A stretch of 64,000 nucleotides of DNA from Paraburkholderia sp. BCC1886 (GTDB lineage: Bacteria > Pseudomonadota > Gammaproteobacteria > Burkholderiales > Burkholderiaceae). How positions within the stretch are numbered: the first letter of the stretch is position 1; each line of letters opens with the position of its first letter. Location: contig NZ_CAAJGK010000043.1 of assembly GCF_900996245.1 (NCBI RefSeq), positions 105,700-169,699 of the forward strand. Direction: 5' to 3'. Both the position numbers and the translations under genes were made by a program. This document shows, piece after piece, positions 8,458 to 15,861 of the stretch. Below the pieces are notes generated by a model. That model made no database searches and was not told where the DNA came from. It saw only the letters and a list, made by a program, of their open reading frames with translations.

Positions 8458-9657
8458 TTGGTCGAATTTCCGGCTTCGGCGGTGGCAACCTATGGCGGCG
8501 AGGTTGTCTTCCTCAACGTCCTGTTGACGCGCCTCGGCGTGCCGATTCCCGCCGTGCCCGTGCTGCTGTTCGCGGGCTCGGCCATCGCCGCGGGCACGCT
8601 GCCGTTCTGGCCGATCCTCGCCGCCGCGGTAGTCGCCGCGCTGATCGGCGACGGCGCGTGGTTCGTCGCCGGCCGGCTGTATGGGCGCAAGCTGATCGCC
8701 GCCCTCGGCCGCGTGGCGCCGGCCGTCGACTCCAAAGTCGAAAAAGCGCGCTCGCTATTCGAGCGCTTCGGCGTTCCGCTCGTCTCCATCTCGAAGTTCG
8801 TTCCCGGCCTCGCGCTGATCACCCCGCCGCTAATGGGCACGACCGCCGTCGATACCCGCATCTATGCTTTCTGGGACGTGGTGGGCGCGCTGGCGTGGGC
8901 GACCTTCTGGCTGCTCGGCGGCGCGGCCGCGCAACGGCAATTGCATACGCTGCTTGCGTTCGTGAGAGCACGCGGCGGTACGGTGTTCGACATTCTGGCG
9001 GCCGCCGCGCTGATTTATCTGGTCTACCGGCTGCAGCAGCGCCGCCGCGAGCGGCGCCGGCTCAGACCGGTGGCCTCGCTGGCCGCGCCGCAGCCGGCCA
9101 GTCGAGGCTGGCGCCGGGTCGTCCCGTCGCGGATCTTCGATGTGCGTCCCGAGTCGACTGCGTCGGCTGGATCGGCCGGGTCTCGCGCACAGCGTCCGGT
9201 CGCGGGCGCACTGACGCTGGATCCGGAATCGCCGCAACAGGTCGAAGCGGCCTTGCGGGTGCACGACATGGTGATTTACTGCATTTGCCCGGATAGTGCG
9301 ACCGCGGTCGGTATCACGCAGCAGATGCGCCGCAGTGGTTACACGCGCGTACGCGCGCTGCGCGGCGGGTTGGAGGCGTGGCAGCGGCGCGGGTTTCCGG
9401 TCGAAGCGGGCTCGGGAGCGGGCTCGGGAGCGGGCTCGGGCACTGGCTCAGAAGCTGGCTCGGGCTCGGGCCTGAACCTGGACCTCGGTACGAATCTGGG
9501 CGCGGACGCTATCTCGACGATTTATCCGGCGCCGGCTACGGGCTCACGCTCGGCCACGAGCGCTGGCCGAATCGCCGACAGTTCCGGCGGCGCCATCACC
9601 CTACGCGGATTCGCGCCCCGGCGGCGCGGCAATGACGGCGGCCCCGAGCGCAACTGA
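8458..9657 (+). CDS. DedA/VTT-domain membrane protein fused to a rhodanese-like domain
   Basis: The 399-residue protein starts at a TTG with a CAGGAG ribosome site. Residues about 5-200 are a DedA (SNARE-associated/VTT) membrane domain with the conserved F-x-R/K-F-x-PG type element, here ISKFVPGLALITPPLMGT. A basic linker (RRRERRRLRP) leads to a rhodanese-like domain at about residues 225-320 ending ALRGGLEAWQRRGFPVE. The position of the rhodanese active-site cysteine is occupied by YCICPDSATA, so a cysteine is present but the loop is not classical. A Gly-Ser repeat and a disordered tail follow. DedA proteins act in lipid scrambling and membrane homeostasis; what the fused domain adds is unknown. 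Confidence 0.8.
   Translation: MVEFPASAVATYGGEVVFLNVLLTRLGVPIPAVPVLLFAGSAIAAGTLPFWPILAAAVVAALIGDGAWFVAGRLYGRKLIAALGRVAPAVDSKVEKARSLFERFGVPLVSISKFVPGLALITPPLMGTTAVDTRIYAFWDVVGALAWATFWLLGGAAAQRQLHTLLAFVRARGGTVFDILAAAALIYLVYRLQQRRRERRRLRPVASLAAPQPASRGWRRVVPSRIFDVRPESTASAGSAGSRAQRPVAGALTLDPESPQQVEAALRVHDMVIYCICPDSATAVGITQQMRRSGYTRVRALRGGLEAWQRRGFPVEAGSGAGSGAGSGTGSEAGSGSGLNLDLGTNLGADAISTIYPAPATGSRSATSAGRIADSSGGAITLRGFAPRRRGNDGGPERN
9406..9471 (+). repeat. In-frame Gly-Ser coding repeat inside the DedA-rhodanese gene
   Basis: A 12-bp unit close to GCGGGCTCGGGA is repeated about five times with drift, encoding AGSG-like units. It sits after the rhodanese domain and separates it from a disordered C-terminal tail. 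The copies near the start are identical, which suggests recent slippage. Confidence 0.8.
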
Positions 9658-9686
9658 ACGCGCGCCGATTCGCCTGCGCTGCGCGC

Positions 9687-11285
9687 TTACGCCTGCGAAT
9701 CCCGCGCCATCGAGCGGCCCGATCCCGCCGCCGCTTCCACCCGATTGCGGCCCGCCGCCTTCGCGGCGTAGAGCTGCCGGTCAGCGGCCGCGAGCAGGTC
9801 GAACGCCTGCTCGCCCTGCGTCGGCACCCGTGTCGCACAGCCGATGCTGACGGTCACCCGACTCGCATCGGCACGCTCCAGCACCTCGCGACGCTGCACC
9901 GCGCCGCGAATCGTCTCGGCCACGGCGAACGCCCCTTCGGCCGACGTGTCCGGCAGAATCGCCGCGAACTCCTCGCCGCCATAGCGCGCCACGACATCGA
10001 CCGAGCGCCGCACCGCGGACGAGATGCAGTCCGCCACGGCAGCCAGCGCCGCGTCGCCATCCGCGTGACCGTGCACGTCGTTGAACTGCTTGAAGTGATC
10101 GATATCGATGAACAGCGCCGAGATCGGCTGGCCGGTGCGACGTGCGCGCCGCCATTCCTCGTCGAGCCGATGGTCGAGCACCCGGCGGTTGCTGAGACCG
10201 GTGAGCGGATCGGTGGCGGCCAGGCGGATCAGCGCCGCCTCCGCGCGCAGCTTGCCGCGCAATGCGAAGGCGAGCAGCCATGACACCATCACGAAGACCG
10301 CGCCGAATGCGAGTGTCAGCACGCCCGCCAGGCGGCTGCGATGCCGCCACGGCGCGAGCACTTCATCGACGGCCGGCGCCACGACGACGATCAGGGGCGT
10401 ACCCGGCACATGTGCGTACGCATAGAGACGCCGCACGCCGTCCAGTTGCGACACCGCGACGTACGAACCGGCGTCGTGGTCGACCATGACACGAAAGGTG
10501 GACGAGCCGGCGAGGCTCGAACCGGGCGCGCGCAAGGCGAAAGGCTTGCGCGCGAGGATCGTGCCGTCGTCCATGAGGATGGTGACCGAACCCTGCGCGC
10601 CGTTGTTGATCCGCTCCACCAGGTTCTGAAAATACTCGATGCGGATCGCCAGCAGCGCCACGCCGGCGAACTGGCCGCTGGCGTCGTTGATGCGCCGGCT
10701 GAGCGCGACCGAGTGTTTGCCCTCGCGCAGCCGCGACTCGAACGGATGCGAAAAATACAGGCCGACGCCCGCGTCGCGCTGGTGCGCGACGAAATACTCG
10801 CGGTCGGCCAGACTCACGTCGGCATCGACCTCCGTGTTCTGGGAATCCACCACTCGTCCGTCTGCGCCGAGCACGTAGGCGCCGCCCACGTAGGCCGCGG
10901 TAGTTGCCCGATCGAACAGCACCGAGCGGCGGATGGCGGGCGCCAGAGTGCGGGTGACCGGATCCTGCGCGCCGTCCACCATCGAGCGCAGCGACAGGTC
11001 GTCGATTTCGACATTGCGAGCCAGGTCGGAGGAGACGATCGAGACGAGATTTTGTGCGTTCTCTTTGGCGTGTTCGATCGCATCGGCGCGACCGTCGCCG
11101 AGTGTCGCCAGCGTCAGTGCCGCCATGGCCAATGCCACCAGCGTACCGGCCACCCCCGCGAACAGCGGATGGTTGCCGAAATAGCGCGACACGCGTGCGG
11201 CGGTCTTGCCGACGCTCCGCTGCGCGCGGCGGCGGAGTGAAAACCTGGGAGGTGACACGGGTCCATCGCCTCCTTTGCCAATCAT
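9687..11285 (-). CDS. Membrane diguanylate cyclase (dCache sensor + GGDEF)
   Basis: The protein makes cyclic di-GMP from two GTP. In the 532-residue frame starting at 11285, a first membrane segment lies at about 41-63, an extracytoplasmic sensor (dCache/PDC type, with the DREYFVAHQR element) at 64-317, a second membrane segment at about 318-341 and a GGDEF domain from about 355. The active site reads GGEEF at 436-440 and the product-inhibition site RSVD at 427-430 is intact, so the enzyme should be active and feedback-inhibited. The frame opens further upstream without resemblance to the family. It is 34 bp downstream of the CHAD gene on the same strand and may be cotranscribed. Confidence 0.9.
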   Translation of the reverse strand: MIGKGGDGPVSPPRFSLRRRAQRSVGKTAARVSRYFGNHPLFAGVAGTLVALAMAALTLATLGDGRADAIEHAKENAQNLVSIVSSDLARNVEIDDLSLRSMVDGAQDPVTRTLAPAIRRSVLFDRATTAAYVGGAYVLGADGRVVDSQNTEVDADVSLADREYFVAHQRDAGVGLYFSHPFESRLREGKHSVALSRRINDASGQFAGVALLAIRIEYFQNLVERINNGAQGSVTILMDDGTILARKPFALRAPGSSLAGSSTFRVMVDHDAGSYVAVSQLDGVRRLYAYAHVPGTPLIVVVAPAVDEVLAPWRHRSRLAGVLTLAFGAVFVMVSWLLAFALRGKLRAEAALIRLAATDPLTGLSNRRVLDHRLDEEWRRARRTGQPISALFIDIDHFKQFNDVHGHADGDAALAAVADCISSAVRRSVDVVARYGGEEFAAILPDTSAEGAFAVAETIRGAVQRREVLERADASRVTVSIGCATRVPTQGEQAFDLLAAADRQLYAAKAAGRNRVEAAAGSGRSMARDSQA

Positions 11286-11319
11286 TGCCCCGAGGCCGGT
11301 TGGTCCGGCGAGCGGACTT

Positions 11320-12216
11320 TTACATTTTGCGTAGCAGCGCGGCCGCCGAACGCATGCGCCGCTTGCGTTCCTTGCCCAGCCAGCGCCGTGCCGCGTCGGG
11401 ATCGCCGGAATCCGCGAGCAAGGCCGCATTGTCATGCAGCAGCATTTCGCTCGCGACAATGTCGTTCAGCTTGCCGAACCGTTTCTGGATCTGCTTCAGG
11501 CGCTTGAGCGTGCGCGCCTGGCCACCTTTCTTGTCCGCCTTCAACACCGGTTCGAAAAACTCCAGCAGATAGCGCAGTTTCTTGCCGGCTTTGCGCACGT
11601 CGTGAAACGCCGTGTAGTTCGATCGTTTTGCATGCGCCGCGCGTTTCACGCGTTTCTTCAGCGATTTCTCCGATGCCGCCACGCGCTTCTGCGCGAAGCG
11701 GTTCAGCGACACACGGGCTGGCGACGTGTTGATCTCGCGGCCCGCACTCGCCAAGGCCTCGCGCAGCAGATGTTTGATGTCCGCGTTGGAAAGCGTTTCG
11801 CGGCTCGTGGCCAGCGCGCCGCCGCGCGCTTCTTCCAGGCGCGGCTTGATGTCTTTCGCTACGTCGTCCTGATTCAGCAGTTCGATCAGAATGTCCCAAT
11901 CGCGGGTTTTCCCCGCTGCCGCAGCCAGATATTTGTAGAGCGCGCGTTCGCGGCCGTTCTCGCCCTCCTCCAGCAGCGGCTGGAATGCCCACCATAGCGA
12001 GCGCAAGCGGCGCAGCGACACGCGCAGTTTGTGCAGCGTTTCCGGAGACGTGTCCTGGTCGAGCGCCTGCGCGGAATCGATCGCGACGTCGACGAGCGGC
12101 GCGGCGTAAGACGCGAAGGCCGCTTGTGCCGAGTCTTCGTTCGCGACGGGATGCTTCGGCCTGGTTTGCTCCTCGTGCTTCTCGTGCTTCTCGTGCTTTG
12201 CGGTTTTGTGACTCAT
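11320..12216 (-). CDS. CHAD-domain protein (polyphosphate-associated)
   Basis: The 298-residue protein is a CHAD (conserved histidine alpha-helical) domain from about residue 40: ETLHKLRVSLRRLRSLWWAF carries the first conserved His/Arg helix and AFHDVRKAGKKLRYLLEFF the second. The N-terminus is a charged His/Lys/Glu repeat (HEKHEKHEEQ). CHAD domains bind inorganic polyphosphate and often localise to polyP granules. The start at 12216 has a GGGAGAG ribosome site. Its closeness to a Pit permease and a PPK2 gene supports a role in phosphate storage. Confidence 0.88.
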   Translation of the reverse strand: MSHKTAKHEKHEKHEEQTRPKHPVANEDSAQAAFASYAAPLVDVAIDSAQALDQDTSPETLHKLRVSLRRLRSLWWAFQPLLEEGENGRERALYKYLAAAAGKTRDWDILIELLNQDDVAKDIKPRLEEARGGALATSRETLSNADIKHLLREALASAGREINTSPARVSLNRFAQKRVAASEKSLKKRVKRAAHAKRSNYTAFHDVRKAGKKLRYLLEFFEPVLKADKKGGQARTLKRLKQIQKRFGKLNDIVASEMLLHDNAALLADSGDPDAARRWLGKERKRRMRSAAALLRKM

Positions 12217-12345
12217 TGTCCGGCTCTCCCGGTTCTGCGATTTAGCTGAACGCCTGTGAGCAGCGTAGCAAGTCCGAAGCAAAAAGAAGGCCCGGGCAGA
12301 CCCGCATACGGGCTTTCCATTAGCGGATTTCGCGATGTTTCAAAC

Positions 12346-12384
12346 CTGTCGCGTCCCGTCACGCCGCTGTCATCATTGCGACAT
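12346..12384 (+). promoter_or_regulatory. Pho-box-like array upstream of the phosphate permease
   Basis: Four 7-bp elements related to CTGTCAT occur with 10-11 bp spacing: CTGTCGC (12346), CCGTCAC (12356), CTGTCAT (12367) and GCGACAT (12378). The third is a perfect Pho half-box and the last is degenerate. This layout is that of PhoB binding sites. It lies 51 bp upstream of the permease start. A by-eye match, so moderate confidence. Confidence 0.45.
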
Positions 12385-12434
12385 GTAGGCAAAGCAGCAT
12401 CGGTAGTTCCGCGATCAACCCCGAGGCCCACGTC

Positions 12435-14030
12435 ATGCCGGAACTTTCGTATCCACAATCGAATACCGCGAACGGCAAGGGGCGCAATGTCGGCCTCGTC
12501 GTCTTCCTGGTAGCGATTGTCGTCGGTGCAATCTACTGCGCCATTCATCTGCTGGACGACCTGCAGCCCGTGCGCGAAGGTTCGGTGCTGCCGTATCTGC
12601 TGCTCGGCGTCGCGCTACTGATCGCGCTCGGTTTCGAATTCGTCAACGGTTTCCACGACACCGCAAATGCGGTCGCGACCGTCATCTACACGCATTCGCT
12701 CGCGCCGAATATCGCGGTGGTGTGGTCGGGCACGTGGAATTTTCTCGGCGTGCTGACTTCGAGCGGCGCGGTTGCGTTCGGCGTCCTGCAACTGCTGCCG
12801 GTGGAACTGATCCTGCAAGTGGGCAGCAGCGCCGGTTTCGCGATGGTGTTCGCGCTGCTGATCGCGGCGATCATCTGGAACCTCGGCACCTGGTATCTGG
12901 GACTGCCGTCGTCGAGCTCGCATACGCTGATCGGCTCGATCATCGGCGTGGGTCTGATGAACCAGCTGATGCATAGTGGCAGCGGCGCGAGCGGCACGAG
13001 CGGCGTGGACTGGAACCAGGCGCTGGGCGTCGGCAAGTCGCTGCTGTTTTCTCCGCTGGTGGGCTTTCTCGCGGCCGGTTTGCTGCTGCTCATCCTGAAG
13101 GCCGTCGTGCGTATTCCCGCGCTTTATGCCGAGCCGAAGGGCAAGGAACCGCCGCCGTTCTGGATTCGCAGTCTGCTGATTCTGACCTGCACCGGCGTGT
13201 CGTTCGCGCATGGTTCGAACGACGGCCAGAAAGGCATGGGCCTCATCATGCTGATCCTGATCGGCACCGTGCCGACTGCGTACGCGCTGAACAAGGCGGT
13301 GACGCCGAGCGAAACGCAGACCTTCCTCGCGGTCGCGCAGCAGGCTTCCACGACGCTGGCGAAATACACCAACGGTGCCCCGCCGTCGGCCAATCCGCGT
13401 GGAGATGTCGAAGCTTATGTGCGAACTCATCAACTGACGCCTGCGACGATTCCGGCTTTGCAGCAATTGACGGACACGATCGGCCGCCAGGTGGGCGCGT
13501 CGGGTTCGATGGCCGCCGTGCCGCAAAGCATCGTCGATAACGTGCGCAACAACATGTACGTCGCCTCCGAAGCGATCCGCCTGATGGATAAAGCGAAGCA
13601 GCCCGCGTTCGCGCCGGCCGATGCGAAGGCCATCGACAACTTCAAGGCGCAGACCGACTACGCGACCAAGTTCATTCCGACGTGGGTCAAGGTGGCGGTC
13701 GCGATTGCACTGGGTCTGGGCACGATGGTCGGCTGGAAGCGCATTGTCGTAACGGTCGGCGAGAAGATCGGCAAGCAGCATCTGACGTATGGTCAGGGCG
13801 CGTCGGCCGAACTGGTGGCGATGCTGACCATCGGCGCCGCGGACATGTACGGCCTGCCTGTGTCGACCACGCACGTGTTGTCGTCGGGTGTGGCAGGCGC
13901 GATGGCGGCGAATGGCTCCGGCCTGCAATGGGGGACGGTGCGTAGTCTCGTCCTCGCGTGGGTGCTGACGCTGCCGGCGTCGATTGCGCTCGCGGCTGGC
14001 TTGTATTGGGTGTTCCGGCTGGTGTTCTGA
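12435..14030 (+). CDS. pit: Inorganic phosphate transporter, Pit/PHO4 family
   Basis: An inner-membrane permease that imports phosphate (or metal-phosphate) driven by the proton gradient. The 531-residue protein has two halves, each with the family signature: GFEFVNGFHDTANAVATVIY at about residue 66 and VSFAHGSNDGQKGMG at about residue 255, separated by membrane helices. A soluble insert of about 100 residues (roughly 300-410) before the last helices is characteristic of the longer Pit relatives. The C-terminal half ends with SAELVAMLTIGAADMYGLPVSTTH. It lies between the CHAD and PPK2 genes. Confidence 0.92.
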   Translation: MPELSYPQSNTANGKGRNVGLVVFLVAIVVGAIYCAIHLLDDLQPVREGSVLPYLLLGVALLIALGFEFVNGFHDTANAVATVIYTHSLAPNIAVVWSGTWNFLGVLTSSGAVAFGVLQLLPVELILQVGSSAGFAMVFALLIAAIIWNLGTWYLGLPSSSSHTLIGSIIGVGLMNQLMHSGSGASGTSGVDWNQALGVGKSLLFSPLVGFLAAGLLLLILKAVVRIPALYAEPKGKEPPPFWIRSLLILTCTGVSFAHGSNDGQKGMGLIMLILIGTVPTAYALNKAVTPSETQTFLAVAQQASTTLAKYTNGAPPSANPRGDVEAYVRTHQLTPATIPALQQLTDTIGRQVGASGSMAAVPQSIVDNVRNNMYVASEAIRLMDKAKQPAFAPADAKAIDNFKAQTDYATKFIPTWVKVAVAIALGLGTMVGWKRIVVTVGEKIGKQHLTYGQGASAELVAMLTIGAADMYGLPVSTTHVLSSGVAGAMAANGSGLQWGTVRSLVLAWVLTLPASIALAAGLYWVFRLVF

Positions 14031-14082
14031 ATTAAGTGACTTCGGGTCGCTGGTTCGAGTGTCGAGAGTGGTAAAGACGCGG

Positions 14083-14107
14083 GCCTCTTCGGAGGCTCTT
14101 TTTTTTT
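14083..14107 (+). terminator. Rho-independent terminator of the phosphate permease gene
   Basis: GCCTC-TTCG-GAGGC forms a five-pair stem with a stable TTCG tetraloop and is followed by TC and nine T residues (14099-14107). It lies 53 bp after the permease stop. Confidence 0.88.
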
Positions 14108-14129
14108 GGTGGTGGAAGCCGGCGGCCTT

Positions 14130-14180
14130 GCTTCACTATAGCGAAGCAGAATACAGCAATCTGCTTCACTATAACGAAGC
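14130..14180. repeat. Two 18-bp palindromic repeats in a convergent intergenic gap
   Basis: GCTTCACTATAGCGAAGC (14130-14147) and GCTTCACTATAACGAAGC (14163-14180) differ at one base, are imperfect palindromes, and start 33 bp (three helical turns) apart. They sit between the terminators of the convergent pit and ppk2 genes, where no promoter is expected. They look like protein-binding sites or paired RNA hairpins. Confidence 0.75.
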
Positions 14181-14197
14181 AAAACCAGACCCGATCC

Positions 14198-14240
14198 CCC
14201 AACAAAAAAACCCACAATCCCTTGCGGGACGCGGGTTTCG
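14198..14240 (-). terminator. Rho-independent terminator of ppk2
   Basis: Read on the minus strand, AACCCGC pairs with GTGGGTT around an inner TCCC/GGGA stem with a GCAA loop, followed directly by a run of seven T residues. It starts 19 bp after the ppk2 stop codon. Confidence 0.75.
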
Positions 14241-14258
14241 CCACCCACCGCCGTTCGC

Positions 14259-15185
14259 TCAATACACTTCGGGCACGATCATCGAAGCCGGCACCGGCTG
14301 GCGGCTGTACTCGTCGTTATGCACCCGCGCCGGCAACTCGATGGTCGAATGCTCGACTTCGTGATAAGGCACCTGGCTCAACAGATGCTGAATGCAGTTC
14401 AACCGCGCACGCTTCTTGTCGACCGCCTGCACCACCCACCACGGCGCTTCCGGAATATGCGAGCGCTGCAGCATGACTTCCTTGGCTTGCGTATACGCTT
14501 CCCAGCGACGCCGGCTTTCCAGATCCATCGGACTGAGCTTCCACTGCTTCAGCGGATCGTGAATACGGTTCTGGAAGCGGATTTCCTGCTCTTCGTCGGT
14601 GATCGAAAACCAGTACTTGAGAATCTGCACGCCGCTGCGCGCCAGCATCTTTTCGAACTCGGGCACCGAACGGAAGAACTCTTCGTATTCTTCTTCGCTG
14701 CAAAAATTCATCACGCGCTCGACGCCCGCGCGGTTGTACCAGCTGCGGTCGAACAGCACCATCTCGCCGCCCGCCGGCAGATGCGACACATAGCGCTGGA
14801 AATACCATTGCGTGCGCTCGCGATTGTTCGGCGCCGGCAAGGCCGCGACGCGACATACCCGCGGATTGAGCCGCTGCGTAATGCGCTTGATCGCGCCGCC
14901 CTTGCCCGCCGCATCGCGTCCTTCGAAAATCACCACCAGACGATGCCCGGTCTGGACGATCCAGTCCTGCAGCTTCACGAGCTCGCCTTGCAGACGGAAC
15001 AGCTCGCGGAAATACACCTTACGTGCTTCGCGATGCTCGGCCGTGAAACCATCGGGACCGTCGATGATGCGGTCGTCGACTTCCATCTCGAGCTCTTCGT
15101 CGTACGCGTCGATCAGGTCTTCTTCGAAACGGCGTTGCCGCTCGGCCAGCACTTCGGCATCAGGTCTCGGATCCTGCTCTTTCAT
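14259..15185 (-). CDS. ppk2: Polyphosphate kinase 2 (class I)
   Basis: PPK2 enzymes transfer phosphate between polyphosphate and nucleoside diphosphates. The 308-residue protein is a single-domain family member: Walker A FEGRDAAGKGGAIKR at about residues 87-101, the lid/Walker B region FDRSWYNRAGVERVMNF at about 145-161 and the downstream KYWFSITDEEQEIRFQNR. The start at 15185 has an AGGAGAG ribosome site. It is convergent with the Pit permease gene. Direction (ATP or GTP synthesis versus polyP synthesis) cannot be told by eye. Confidence 0.93.
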   Translation of the reverse strand: MKEQDPRPDAEVLAERQRRFEEDLIDAYDEELEMEVDDRIIDGPDGFTAEHREARKVYFRELFRLQGELVKLQDWIVQTGHRLVVIFEGRDAAGKGGAIKRITQRLNPRVCRVAALPAPNNRERTQWYFQRYVSHLPAGGEMVLFDRSWYNRAGVERVMNFCSEEEYEEFFRSVPEFEKMLARSGVQILKYWFSITDEEQEIRFQNRIHDPLKQWKLSPMDLESRRRWEAYTQAKEVMLQRSHIPEAPWWVVQAVDKKRARLNCIQHLLSQVPYHEVEHSTIELPARVHNDEYSRQPVPASMIVPEVY

Positions 15186-15340
15186 GGCGACTCTCCTGGC
15201 AGCGGGAATAGTGAGGATGGCGCGCGCCGCGAGGCACGCCGCGAACACGCTCGATTATCGAAGCGCGAGGTGTCAGGCGTATTACTGACGTAAGGATGGG
15301 CTGCTACAGCGGTCAGCCATGATACCGAGTTCGGCGCGCC

Positions 15341-15384
15341 GCCTGGTTTCAGCCTGGTTTCAGCCTGGTTTCAGCCTGGTGTCA
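15341..15384. repeat. 11-bp tandem repeat, four copies
   Basis: GCCTGGTTTCA is repeated three times exactly and a fourth time as GCCTGGTGTCA, followed by a partial GCC. The last copy supplies the stop codon of the glyoxalase-fold gene on the minus strand. Because 11 is not a multiple of three, changes in copy number past the stop would not alter the protein. Confidence 0.9.
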
Positions 15385-15756
15385 GCCGAGCGGCCGCGCA
15401 AAGCTGAGTTCGTGACCGTCCGGATCGGTGATGTGGAAATAGCGCTCGCCCCACGGCGCGTCGGCGGGTTCGCTCGACGGTTTCAGGCCCGCTGCCAGCG
15501 CCTGCCGATACAGCGCGTCGACGTCCGAGACGTAGACGATAACGCGCCCCCACCACGCGACCGGCGCGCGCGTATCGACGATCAGATTCAGAAACGACGC
15601 GCCGAATGCAAACGACGTGAAGCTCTCCTGCGGGCCGCCGAATTTCATCGGGAAGCCGAGCGCTTCGTAAAACAGCACCGCGCGCGGCATGTCGCTGGTG
15701 GCAAGCGTGATCGCGCTGAGCGATTCGATTTGCGGCGGTGTGACGGCTGAAGTCAT
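15382..15756 (-). CDS. VOC/glyoxalase-fold protein
   Basis: The 124-residue protein has the vicinal-oxygen-chelate fold: SLSAITLATSDMPRAVLFYE at the start, a central VIVYVSDVDALYRQALAAG helix-strand unit and the closing YFHITDPDGHELSFARPL. The final glutamate of the metal site (HELSFA) is present. Such proteins include glyoxalases, ring-cleaving dioxygenases and antibiotic-binding proteins; the sequence does not show which. The ATG at 15756 was chosen as it gives a normal domain length. Confidence 0.8.
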   Translation of the reverse strand: MTSAVTPPQIESLSAITLATSDMPRAVLFYEALGFPMKFGGPQESFTSFAFGASFLNLIVDTRAPVAWWGRVIVYVSDVDALYRQALAAGLKPSSEPADAPWGERYFHITDPDGHELSFARPLG

Positions 15757-15791
15757 GAGCGTGAGACTCCGTATAGCTAATGGCCTGAAAA

Positions 15792-15831
15792 ATAAAAACC
15801 TCGCGCCCGATCGCCCGGGCACGAGGTTTTC
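15792..15831 (-). terminator. Rho-independent terminator of the gamma-glutamyltransferase gene
   Basis: AAAACCTCG and CGAGGTTTT are exact inverse repeats around a GC-rich inner stem; on the minus strand the hairpin is followed by TTTTTATTTTT-like sequence. It lies about 30 bp after the ggt stop and just upstream of the next gene. Confidence 0.85.
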
Positions 15832-15861
15832 GCGTGCGGCAAGACTTCTACTGCGGGCGTG

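Noticed and set aside
9406..9471. The Gly-Ser repeat as a possible regulatory array
   Set aside because: It is in frame and translates to a sensible linker, so it is simply coding sequence.
12615..13928. A 437-codon minus-strand frame opposite the Pit permease
   Set aside because: No membrane or domain features, and the opposite frame matches a strong family.
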